From assembly GCA_035693105.1 (NCBI GenBank), contig DASSHC010000065.1, forward strand, positions 1 through 10,832: a stretch of DNA of 10,832 nt. Direction: 5' to 3'. The notes under the pieces were generated by a model, which searched no databases, was not told where the DNA came from, and was given only the letters and a program-made list of their open reading frames with translations. The translations under genes and the position numbers were made by a program. The stretch's first letter is position 1. Each line of letters starts with the position of its first letter. Source of the DNA: DASSHC01 sp035693105. Its GTDB lineage: Bacteria; Chloroflexota; Chloroflexia; Thermomicrobiales; Thermomicrobiaceae. This document shows, piece after piece, positions 1 to 6,284 of the stretch.

Positions 1-563
1 GCCAGCGGCAGCATGCCGCAGGCCAGCGCCACCGCCGCCCCGCCGCTGCTGCCACCGGCGGATTTGCTCGTGTCGTACGGGTTGCGGGTGGCGCCGAAGA
101 CCGGGTTGAAGGTGTGCGAGCCGGCGCCGAATTCGGGCACATTGGTCTTGCCGATGGTCAGCGCACCGGCCCCCTTCAGCCGCTCGACGATCAGGGAGTC
201 GTGCTGGGGGATGTTGTCGGCGAAGATGGGCGAGCCCATGGTGGTGCGGATGCCCTTGGCATCGACCAGGTCCTTGTGCGCGATCGGCAGGCCGTGCAGT
301 GGGCCGAGCGGCTCACCGGCGGCGCGGGCGCGGTCGGCCGCGTCGGCCAGCGCCAGAGCCGCTTCATCGGGTATCTGGCTGACGATGGCGTTGACGACGG
401 GGTTGACGCGCGCGATCTGCGCCAGATGCGCCGCCATCACCTCGCGCGCCGAGAACGCGCCCGCGCGCATCCCCGCCACCAGCTCCCGCGCCGTCATGAA
501 GCACAAATCGTCCAAGTCGCTGCCTCCCCACTCCCAGCCACCGGATTCGCTCTCGACGGGCAT
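1..563 (-). CDS. Amidase signature family enzyme, N-terminal part (runs off left edge)
   Basis: This is the first 187 codons of an amidase-signature (AS) hydrolase, an enzyme class that cleaves amide bonds with a Lys-cisSer-Ser triad. Translating the minus strand from the ATG at 563 gives a soluble protein opening MPVESESGGW. A DLDDLCFMTARELV stretch follows at residues 16-29, typical of AS-family N termini. The core motif GPLHGLPIAHKD puts the catalytic Lys at about residue 97. Further motifs are IGKTNVPEFGAGSHT (137-151) and the glycine/serine-rich GGSSGGAA (170-177), whose first Ser (172) is the expected cis-Ser. The nucleophilic Ser, usually about 24 residues further on, lies outside the window. 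No clear Shine-Dalgarno precedes 563, and an internal ATG at 497 is a less likely start because it would remove the conserved DLCF segment. The substrate cannot be told (GatA-like, aryl amidase or other); no gatB or gatC is visible upstream. The family call is secure. Confidence 0.92.
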   Translation of the reverse strand, partial: MPVESESGGWEWGGSDLDDLCFMTARELVAGMRAGAFSAREVMAAHLAQIARVNPVVNAIVSQIPDEAALALADAADRARAAGEPLGPLHGLPIAHKDLVDAKGIRTTMGSPIFADNIPQHDSLIVERLKGAGALTIGKTNVPEFGAGSHTFNPVFGATRNPYDTSKSAGGSSGGAAVALACGMLPL

Positions 564-890
564 AGGGTGCCAGAAATGTGGCGATCGGGGAAGGGTGAGC
601 GGTGCGGTCCAGCGGTGAGCATCCATCGTCTGCGCATGAGACAATGGTCCACGCACCCCAGAGCAACCGTCCTCGCTCGACCTATTTGTTCCCCGAGACA
701 ACCTGCCCCGGACGTCTGCCCGCACTCGTTCACTGGACCAGTTGCTTTTTCGCGCGATCTCGTTCACAGTAGAGGCACACTCGTTCCCAATTTCGCCGGA
801 GCCGGCGCGCACGACCGGCCGGCGACGTACAGCCCGCGGGCATGATGCGCGGTTCACGAAGATCGCAGCGTAGTGGGAAGGGAGCCTTTC
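564..890. other. Divergent intergenic region with repeated CTCGTTCAC motif
   Basis: This 327-base gap separates the divergently read amidase and PRC-barrel genes, so it should carry both promoters. No convincing ORF is present: the long open frames crossing it are extensions of antisense frames. The nonamer CTCGTTCAC occurs at 725-733 and 759-767, with a one-mismatch copy CTCGTTCCC at 780-788, all in the same orientation. The 11-base palindrome ACTGGACCAGT (732-742) is followed by a run of five T (746-750). No clear -35/-10 pair could be found for either gene. A regulatory role for the repeats is inference. Confidence 0.4.
875..884 (+). promoter_or_regulatory. Ribosome binding site of the PRC-barrel gene
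   Basis: GGGAAGGGAG ends six bases before the ATG at 891. It decides the start: an in-frame GTG at 873 would lie within and upstream of this site. Confidence 0.7.
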
Positions 891-1595
891 ATGCGCGTCG
901 AGTTCGGCAAACCGGTCGTTTCATCGGATGGCAAGCAGATCGGGCGGGTCGAGCGCTTGGTCCTCGGCCCCGACTCGGAGCTGCAGGCGCTGGTCATGCA
1001 CCACGCCGGCCTACACGCACGCAACCGGATCATCAGTCCCGAGCAGATCGGGGGCACCGACGACGACGGCACGATCCGCCTGGCGCTGACGGCACAGCAG
1101 GCCGAGGGCTTGCCGGCGCTGATGGAGCGGCAGGAGATCACACCCACGGCCGCGGAGCACGCGGATGTCCCGTATCCGCTGGAGGGGATCGGCGGCGGCC
1201 CGATCATGTGGCGCTCCGGACCGAGCGGAGCAGGGTTCCATCATTACTTCGAGATTCGCGCCGCCTACGATTCCGCGCCGGTCGACGCGCCCACGATCCA
1301 GCAGCAATCCAGCGTCGGCGCCGATTCGGTCGTGCTCGGTGGCGGGACGGATGTGATGGGCAGCGACGGCAAGAAGCTCGGCAGCCTGGGCGGAGCCGAC
1401 TTCGACGCCAAGGGCGCCGTGCAGCGCTTCTTCGCGCGGATCGGCGCGCCGCTGCAGCACTTCAACCTGGAGCTGCCGTCCGGTTCGGTCGCCGGGGGCA
1501 CCCATCACCGGGTCAGGCTCGGCGTTCCGGCCGAGCGCATCGAGCGTGGCCTGCTGACCTCCGACGTGCTCGCGCCGAAGCGCGCGGACGCGTAG
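891..1595 (+). CDS. PRC-barrel domain protein with two barrel-like halves
   Basis: This is a 234-residue soluble protein with no signal peptide or membrane segment. Residues 1-78 read as a PRC barrel: VEFGKPVVSSDGKQIGRVERLVLG, then ALVMHHAGLHARNRIISPEQIGG and an acidic turn. A proline/glycine-rich linker covers about 82-145. A second barrel-like unit starts at DVMGSDGKKLGSLGG (154-168) and ends RVRLGVPAERIERG (207-220), matching the strand pattern of PRC/DUF2171-type stress proteins. PRC barrels bind RNA or protein surfaces, as in RimM and photosynthetic reaction-centre subunit H; free-standing bacterial versions are often stress-linked and of unknown partner. The start at 891 is set by the ribosome binding site. 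The gene is monocistronic: divergent from the amidase and convergent with the response regulator. The second barrel is more diverged and its assignment is less certain. Confidence 0.82.
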   Translation: MRVEFGKPVVSSDGKQIGRVERLVLGPDSELQALVMHHAGLHARNRIISPEQIGGTDDDGTIRLALTAQQAEGLPALMERQEITPTAAEHADVPYPLEGIGGGPIMWRSGPSGAGFHHYFEIRAAYDSAPVDAPTIQQQSSVGADSVVLGGGTDVMGSDGKKLGSLGGADFDAKGAVQRFFARIGAPLQHFNLELPSGSVAGGTHHRVRLGVPAERIERGLLTSDVLAPKRADA

Positions 1596-1620
1596 CGCGC
1601 ATCGCCGAATGGTTCGCCGT

Positions 1621-1674
1621 TGTAGGGGCAGCCCCCCGTGGCTGCCCTCGTTGGCACGCGCATCGGCAACGAGG
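1621..1674. repeat. REP-like tandem hairpins in a convergent gene gap
   Basis: TGTAG at 1621-1625 leads into an exact 8-base stem, GGGCAGCC (1626-1633) with GGCTGCCC (1640-1647) and a six-base loop. It is followed directly by a second stem, CCTCGTTG (1646-1653) with CAACGAGG (1667-1674) and a 13-base loop. The unit lies between the 3' ends of the PRC-barrel gene and the response regulator. It resembles the element at 7419-7443 in its TGTAG(G/A)GGC opening and GCCC ending. No T-run follows, so it is not a textbook intrinsic terminator, though it could stall or protect transcripts from either side. Confidence 0.6.
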
Positions 1675-1763
1675 AAATGGGCAACGTTTGGAGAGATGCT
1701 GAGGCCCCACCCCGGTGATCCTGAGCCGGTGCGACGAATCGCTCCGCTTCCGGCGCGCCAGCG

Positions 1764-2141
1764 TCAACGCAGCGGGGACAGCTGATTGAGGGAGAGCGCG
1801 ACGTGGGCCAGCAGCGCGTCGAGGTCGAAGGGCTTGTCGATCAGGCCGTTGACCGGGAGTTGGGTCGCCTCCGCGCGCAGCACCGTGCCGGCGGACATCG
1901 CCAGGATCGCGAGGCCGGCGAGCGCGGGATCGGCGCGCAGCGCCTTGATCGCCTCGATTCCGTTCATCAGCGGCATGCGGAGATCCATGATCACCAGATC
2001 GGGACGCCGCGCGCGTACCAGCGCCACTCCCTCCGCCCCGTCGGCCGCCTCCAGGACCTCGTACCCCTCGTCGCGCAGCACCTCGCCGAGCAGTCCACGG
2101 ATCGCCGCGTCGTCGTCCACCACCAGCACTCGGTGCACCAT
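1764..2141 (-). CDS. Single-domain response regulator (receiver only)
   Basis: This 125-residue protein is a complete receiver (REC) domain with no output domain, like CheY or DivK. The acidic pocket is DDD at 9-11 in VLVVDDD. The phospho-acceptor is Asp53 in DLVIMDLRMP, the switch Ser is Ser83 in AMSAG, and the conserved Lys is Lys103 in LIDKPF, so all phosphotransfer residues are present. It should act by phosphorylation-dependent protein contact in the cytoplasm, not DNA binding. GGGAG lies four to five bases before the ATG. No histidine kinase, chemotaxis gene or diguanylate cyclase is in the window, so it is an orphan whose partner must be elsewhere. The length is normal for stand-alone receivers. 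Confidence 0.93.
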   Translation of the reverse strand: MVHRVLVVDDDAAIRGLLGEVLRDEGYEVLEAADGAEGVALVRARRPDLVIMDLRMPLMNGIEAIKALRADPALAGLAILAMSAGTVLRAEATQLPVNGLIDKPFDLDALLAHVALSLNQLSPLR

Positions 2142-2427
2142 TTCACTCCCGTCGCGCTCTCGTCGCTCGCTGCTGCTACTAACGTCTCCGTCGACTCGGC
2201 GATGCTAGGACGATAGTCGCGTTTCGGCGCGCGGCGCATCCGGCGGCCGGGTGGGATCGTTCTGCTGATGGCCGGGGCCGTGCGAACGCTGGCCGCGAAT
2301 GACGGCGGCGCGCAACCGGAATGCTTTCACACGTTATATTGTTGAGTAAGAAGGTATTCCGGAAGGCCACGGGCCGTGGGCGCGCCCGCGGCTCCGGTGC
2401 AATCGATGGGTAGGAGCGGGGAGAACC
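2142..2427. promoter_or_regulatory. Divergent promoter region with weak -10 for the MFS gene
   Basis: These 286 bases separate the response regulator (minus) and the first MFS gene (plus). The only AT-rich patch is around 2331-2347 and contains TATATT (2335-2340), five of six matches to a sigma70 -10, about 88 bases before the GTG start. No good -35 lies 16-18 bases upstream. The rest is GC-rich without an ORF I would call. A ribosome binding site GGGGAG is at 2418-2423. Confidence 0.35.
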
Positions 2428-3738
2428 GTGGAGGAGCGGCGGACAGAGCGGGAGCGAGCCGGAGCGGGGAGTAAAGGACGAATCGCGTTTACCCGCACCT
2501 TCGCCTCCTTCAGCAACCACAACTACCGCCTCTACTGGTTCGGTCAGCTCGTCTCGGTCATCGGCACCTGGATCTCACGCGTGGCCCAGGCCTGGCTGGT
2601 GCTGAAACTCACCAACTCCTCCTTCGACCTGGGCCTGGTCGGCACCTTCCAATTCCTGCCGATGACCGCCTTCGCCCTCTTCGGCGGCGTGCTGGCCGAC
2701 CGCTTCCCCAAACGCCCGGTGCTGGTGACCACGCAGTCGATCATGGCGATTCAGTCGTTGACGATGGCCGTCCTGATCGCGACCGGCGTGATCCAGATCT
2801 GGCACATCTACCTGCTGGCGATGGTGCAGGGCTTGGCGACCGCCTTCGACAACCCGACGCGTCAGGCCTTCGTCAGCGAGATGGTGGGAACCGAGAATCT
2901 GCCGAATGCGGTGGCGCTCAACTCCAGCCTCTTCAACACGGCACGCATCATCGGCCCGGCCATCGGCGGCGCCTTGCTGGCCGGCTTCAGCATCAGCGTG
3001 CCCTTCTTCATCGACGCGGTCAGCTACCTGGCGGTGATCGGCAGCCTGCTGCTGATGCGCCCGGCCGAGTTCCACAACGTGCCGGCGCCGGTGCGGGGCA
3101 AGATGCTGCAGCGCATCGGCGAAGGCATCAAGTACGCCGCGCGCACGCCCCAGGTGGCGCTGGTGCTGATCCTGATGGGCTTCCTGGGCACCTTCGGCTA
3201 CAACTTCACCACCATTCTGCCGCTGGTGGCCAAGTTCGTGCTCGGCACCGGCGCGCTCGGTTTCGGCAGCCTCTTGACCGCCATGGGCGTCGGCTCGCTC
3301 GGCGCGGCGCTGGGAATGGCCTACCTCAGCCGGCCCAGTCAGAAGATCCTGGTGCTCGGCGCGGCCGGCTTCACCATTCTGCTCGCCTTCCTCGGGCTCT
3401 CCGGCATCTACCCGCTGACGATCGCGATCCTGGTCGTGCTCGGCTTCGCCAGCATCACCTTCAGCTCGACCGCCAACAGCCGCCTGCAACTGCTGGCGCC
3501 GCCCGAGCTGCGTGGGCGGGTGATGAGCCTCTACATTTTCCTGAACATGGGTACCGCGCCGCTGGGCAGCTTCGTGGTGGGCTGGGTGGCCGAGCGCTAC
3601 GGCGTCTCCGACGCGATTCTGCTGATGGCCGTGCTCTGCGCGCTCGGCGTCGTCCTCGGCCTGCTCTACCTGGCGCGGCACCGCAAGCTCGCCGGCCCCG
3701 TCCCGGCGCTGGAGCGCGAGGCAGCCATGCGCCGCTGA
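2428..3738 (+). CDS. MFS exporter, EntS/MFS_3 type (copy 1)
   Basis: This is a 436-residue major facilitator superfamily protein of the MFS_3/transmembrane secretion effector group (EntS-like), predicted as a proton-driven exporter in the inner membrane. A short Arg/Glu-rich cytoplasmic N terminus (about 1-25) leads to FASFSNHNYRLYWFGQL, the typical entry to helix 1. Hydrophobic stretches fit about 12 helices. Motif A appears as FGGVLADRFPKRPVL in the first half, and NSRLQLLAPPELRGRVMSLY is the family hallmark loop in the second half. The GTG at 2428 is supported by GGGGAG four bases upstream, and no in-frame ATG occurs before helix 2. It ends 17 bases from the stop of the oppositely read MFS gene, which is clearly homologous. 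Substrate is unknown: siderophores, macrolides or other small molecules are exported by relatives. Confidence 0.9.
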   Translation: MEERRTERERAGAGSKGRIAFTRTFASFSNHNYRLYWFGQLVSVIGTWISRVAQAWLVLKLTNSSFDLGLVGTFQFLPMTAFALFGGVLADRFPKRPVLVTTQSIMAIQSLTMAVLIATGVIQIWHIYLLAMVQGLATAFDNPTRQAFVSEMVGTENLPNAVALNSSLFNTARIIGPAIGGALLAGFSISVPFFIDAVSYLAVIGSLLLMRPAEFHNVPAPVRGKMLQRIGEGIKYAARTPQVALVLILMGFLGTFGYNFTTILPLVAKFVLGTGALGFGSLLTAMGVGSLGAALGMAYLSRPSQKILVLGAAGFTILLAFLGLSGIYPLTIAILVVLGFASITFSSTANSRLQLLAPPELRGRVMSLYIFLNMGTAPLGSFVVGWVAERYGVSDAILLMAVLCALGVVLGLLYLARHRKLAGPVPALEREAAMRR

Positions 3739-3755
3739 GCGATCCCGGCCCCTGC

Positions 3756-5102
3756 TTACTCTGGACCGGCCGGTGAACCCGACTCCCCGGCGGCCAGGAC
3801 CGGCGCGGGCGCGCCGTGGATCCCCTCTGGAGCCGGCGCCGGCCGGCGGGCGCGCTGGCGGTGCAGATAGACCAGCCCCGCGATAACCCCGACCCAGCAG
3901 ATCAGCGCCAGCTCGCCGACGGCCAGTCGCACACCCTGGTGGTCGGCCAGGGTACCGATCACCAGGCTTCCGATGGGGGTAGAGCCCAAGAAGAGGAGCG
4001 TGTAGAGGCTCATCACCCGGCCGCGCAGCTCGGGCGGCGCCAAGAGTTGCAGGCGGCTGTTGGCGGTCGCGGTGAAGACGATGCTGGCGAAGCCGAGCGC
4101 GATCAGGATCGCCACTGTGGTGGGCCAGCGGTCGGAGATGGCCAGCAGGAGCAACAACCCGCTGAAGCCGCCGGCGCCGGCCAGCAGCGTCCGCTGCGAG
4201 ACCCGCCCACTGTAGGCGATGCCGACCGCGGCCAGGAGTGAGCCGATCGCCATGGCGGAGGTCAGCGTGCCGAAGCCGACTGGTCCGGCGTGCAGCACGT
4301 AGGTGGCGATCAGCGGCAGGATGACGGTGAAGTTGTAGCCGAAGGTGCCGATGACCAGCATCAAGAGGAGCACCAGCGCGATGTCAGGCGTCCGCACCGC
4401 GTAGTTCACCCCCTCGGCGATCTGGCGCAGCACCTTGCCGCGCGGCGGTCTGGCCAGCTCGTAGAAGTCGGCCGGGCGCATCAGGATCAGCCCGCCGAGC
4501 ACGGCCAGGAAGCTGAGCGCGTTGAGCGTGAAGCAGCCGGTGACGCCGATCGCGGCGATGGTTACGCCGCCGAGCGCCGGGCCGATCAGCCGGGCGGTGT
4601 TGAAGACGATCGAGTTGAGCGCCACCGCGTTGGCGACGTCGTCCGGGCCGACCAGCTCCTTGACGAAGGCTTGCCGCGCCGGGTTGTCGAGCGCGTTGGC
4701 GGTGCCGAGGATGGCGGCCAGTAGGTAGATCGCGTAGAGGTTGTCGAATCCCGCGGCGGTCATCAGCGCCAGCACGCTCGCCTGCAGCAGCATGGTGGTC
4801 TGCGTGACCAGCAGCAAGCGGCGCTTGGCGACGCGGTCGGCGATCACCCCGCCGAAGAGCGCGAAGAGGAGCACCGGCAGGGTCTGGAAGGTGGTAACCA
4901 GGCCGAGGTCGAGCGGGGAGTTGGTCAGCTTGAGCACCAGCCAGGCCAGGGCGATCCGCTGCATCCAGGTGCCGACCGAGGAGATGACCTGCCCCGACCA
5001 GAAGAGGCGGTAGTTGCGGTTGCGCAGGGCGCGAAATGTCTGACGCAGCGCGGCGCGGGGCGATGGGCGCTTGCCGCGCGCGATCTCCGTGCTTCCAACC
5101 AT
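3756..5102 (-). CDS. MFS exporter, EntS/MFS_3 type (copy 2)
   Basis: This 448-residue MFS_3-type exporter is a paralogue of the plus-strand MFS protein at 2428-3738. In the block starting LRNRNYRLFWSGQ I count 41 identities in 61 aligned positions. The loop NSRLQLLAPPELRGRVMSLY is identical in both. About 12 membrane helices are expected. The motif A region reads FGGVIADRVAKRRLL. The C-terminal tail (about 420-448) is Ala/Pro/Gly-rich and cytoplasmic. The open frame extends to a TTG at 5165, but a sigma70-like promoter overlaps that stretch (-10 at 5154-5159), so the ATG at 5102 is preferred. A purine-rich GGAAGGCGAGG lies seven bases upstream of it, and the resulting N terminus matches copy 1 in length. 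Its own promoter suggests expression independent of the binding-protein gene upstream. Substrate is unknown. Confidence 0.9.
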   Translation of the reverse strand: MVGSTEIARGKRPSPRAALRQTFRALRNRNYRLFWSGQVISSVGTWMQRIALAWLVLKLTNSPLDLGLVTTFQTLPVLLFALFGGVIADRVAKRRLLLVTQTTMLLQASVLALMTAAGFDNLYAIYLLAAILGTANALDNPARQAFVKELVGPDDVANAVALNSIVFNTARLIGPALGGVTIAAIGVTGCFTLNALSFLAVLGGLILMRPADFYELARPPRGKVLRQIAEGVNYAVRTPDIALVLLLMLVIGTFGYNFTVILPLIATYVLHAGPVGFGTLTSAMAIGSLLAAVGIAYSGRVSQRTLLAGAGGFSGLLLLLAISDRWPTTVAILIALGFASIVFTATANSRLQLLAPPELRGRVMSLYTLLFLGSTPIGSLVIGTLADHQGVRLAVGELALICWVGVIAGLVYLHRQRARRPAPAPEGIHGAPAPVLAAGESGSPAGPE

Positions 5103-5153
5103 CCAACGGCCTCGCCTTCCAAGTCGCGAGCGGGACTCTTCACCTGCCACGGT

Positions 5154-5181
5154 ATGGTACAGCAAATATATTGAATGTCAA
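5154..5181 (-). promoter_or_regulatory. Sigma70-like promoter of MFS copy 2
   Basis: On the minus strand a perfect -35 TTGACA (5181-5176) is followed after 16 bases by TACCAT (5159-5154), four of six to the -10 consensus. The spacer is AT-rich and holds the 8-base palindrome AATATATT (5165-5172), notable in this GC-rich DNA and a possible operator. Transcription would start near 5147, giving a leader of about 45 bases to the ATG at 5102. Confidence 0.6.
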
Positions 5182-5224
5182 TGGAATGGGCGAGCCAATC
5201 GCGACCCAACGGCAGCGAGCGCGA

Positions 5225-6115
5225 CTAAGCGGCGGGATCGTCGATGAAGCGCAGCAGCGGCTGCCAGTCGACCGGCTCGCGCAGCAGGCCCCAGCGCACC
5301 ATGGCGTCGTGCCAGCGTGCCAGGTGCTCGGGCACGAGGTCGGGAGTCGCCGGCCAGGCGTCGAGCGCGCGGTAGCGGTCGATGATCCGCGTCGCGGTCG
5401 GCTGATCCAGATTGGGGAACCAGGGCGCGGCCAGCTCCGCCAGCTCGGCGCTCTCGCGCTGCTGGATGTCCGCCAGAGCGCGCCCGATCGCGCGCTGGAA
5501 CGCGCGGTAGACCGGCGCATGGGCGGCGAGCTCGCTCGCGCCGGTCAGGTAGACCGACCAGGGGACCGGCCCGATGGTGTCGGCCAGCGCGGCGGCCTCA
5601 TCAAAACCGTGGCGCAAGCCGTCCTCGATGCCGAGCAGCGCGAAGTCGGCCTCGCCGCGCGCGAGCGCGGCCGCGGCGTCGCGCGCCGGATAGCCGGTGA
5701 CGGCGCGCACGCGGTCGAGCGAGAGGCCCTGGCGCTGGAGCGCCTCGCGGAAGGCGATCCAGGGAGTGGGCACCTCGCTGGCGATCAGGACGACCGCGCC
5801 TTCGAGCTGGCGCCAGTCAAAGGGCTGCCGCAGACCCGGGCCGCGATAGAGCATGAAGCGTGACTGCTGCATGGCGTGGGCCACCGGCAGCAGCCGGCTC
5901 GCCCCGGGTGACGGCCGCAGCGCGAACCAGATGTTGCCGACGATCAGCTCGACCGCATGCGCGCCCGGCGCCGCGAGCAAGGCCACCCAGTCGCCGGCGT
6001 GCGGCGTGAGGCTGACCGCGAGCCCCTCGTCAGCAAAGTAGCCGAGCGCCTGGGCGATGAACTGCGGCAGGTAGGAGACGTGGGGAAAGCTGGCCAGTCG
6101 CAGGCGGGTGGTCAT
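5225..6115 (-). CDS. SsuA/NMT1-like periplasmic-binding-type protein lacking a signal peptide
   Basis: This is a 296-residue protein of the NMT1/THI5-SsuA substrate-binding fold. The opening RLRLASFPHVSYLPQFIAQA (4-23) and GYFADEGLAVSLTPHAGDW (25-43) is the usual first beta-alpha unit (short strand, a residue contacting ligand, then YFxxEGL). LEGAVVLIASEVPTPWIAFREAL (104-126) and GYPARDAAAALARGEADFALL (141-161) match the later hinge and second-lobe pattern. ABC binding proteins of this group normally carry a Sec or lipoprotein signal. Here the fold starts at residue 4 with no hydrophobic leader or lipobox, and an AGAGAGAGG ribosome binding site directly precedes the ATG at 6115. There are no cysteines, so it is not a CCCFC-type THI5 enzyme. 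No ABC permease or ATPase is adjacent. It may be a cytoplasmic ligand sensor, or a related enzyme. Family good, role unknown. Confidence 0.75.
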   Translation of the reverse strand: MTTRLRLASFPHVSYLPQFIAQALGYFADEGLAVSLTPHAGDWVALLAAPGAHAVELIVGNIWFALRPSPGASRLLPVAHAMQQSRFMLYRGPGLRQPFDWRQLEGAVVLIASEVPTPWIAFREALQRQGLSLDRVRAVTGYPARDAAAALARGEADFALLGIEDGLRHGFDEAAALADTIGPVPWSVYLTGASELAAHAPVYRAFQRAIGRALADIQQRESAELAELAAPWFPNLDQPTATRIIDRYRALDAWPATPDLVPEHLARWHDAMVRWGLLREPVDWQPLLRFIDDPAA

Positions 6116-6284
6116 GGTCGCCTCTCTCTGGGTGCGGTTGCTGCACCGCCAACTACATTGGGTGCCGCGTGCGGCTTGGATCCCTCGTGCCCAACCACCC
6201 AGCTTCCGGTTCAGTCACTCGCCCTGCCCGGTGGCATGCTACCATCGCGCCGGGCTGACCGATAGCCAGAGAGGAGCGGCGGTG
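6116..6284. promoter_or_regulatory. Divergent promoter region, binding protein / DUF2891
   Basis: These 169 bases hold the start signals of two divergent genes. A plus-strand extended -10 candidate, TG-C-TACCAT (6237-6245), lies 39 bases before the DUF2891 ATG. GAGGAG (6271-6276) is its ribosome binding site. No clear -35 was found in either direction, and no promoter could be assigned for the minus-strand gene. Confidence 0.3.

Noticed and set aside
732..750. Palindrome ACTGGACCAGT followed by a T-run as an intrinsic terminator
   Set aside because: The stem would have a one-base loop, and it lies upstream of both divergent genes, not at a gene end.
114..845. Plus-strand frames across the left edge and the divergent gap
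   Set aside because: They are antisense to a clear amidase N terminus and continue through non-coding DNA by lack of stops in GC-rich sequence.
842..1702. 286-residue plus-strand frame overlapping the PRC gene
   Set aside because: Arg/Ala/Gly-rich, low-complexity translation. The overlapping frame at 891-1595 has a ribosome binding site and recognisable PRC motifs.
2575..3681. 368-residue open frame on the minus strand opposite MFS copy 1
   Set aside because: Its translation is His/Gln/Glu/Ala-rich with no domain, as expected from the antisense of a GC-rich membrane-protein gene. The plus-strand frame is an obvious MFS protein.
5103..5165. TTG or GTG starts for MFS copy 2
   Set aside because: The stretch overlaps a sigma70-like promoter and is not matched in the paralogue; the ATG at 5102 has a purine-rich site upstream.
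6108..6284. N-terminal extension of the DUF2891 gene
   Set aside because: It overlaps the start of the divergent gene and the promoter region, encodes non-conserved sequence, and a good ribosome binding site marks the ATG at 6285.
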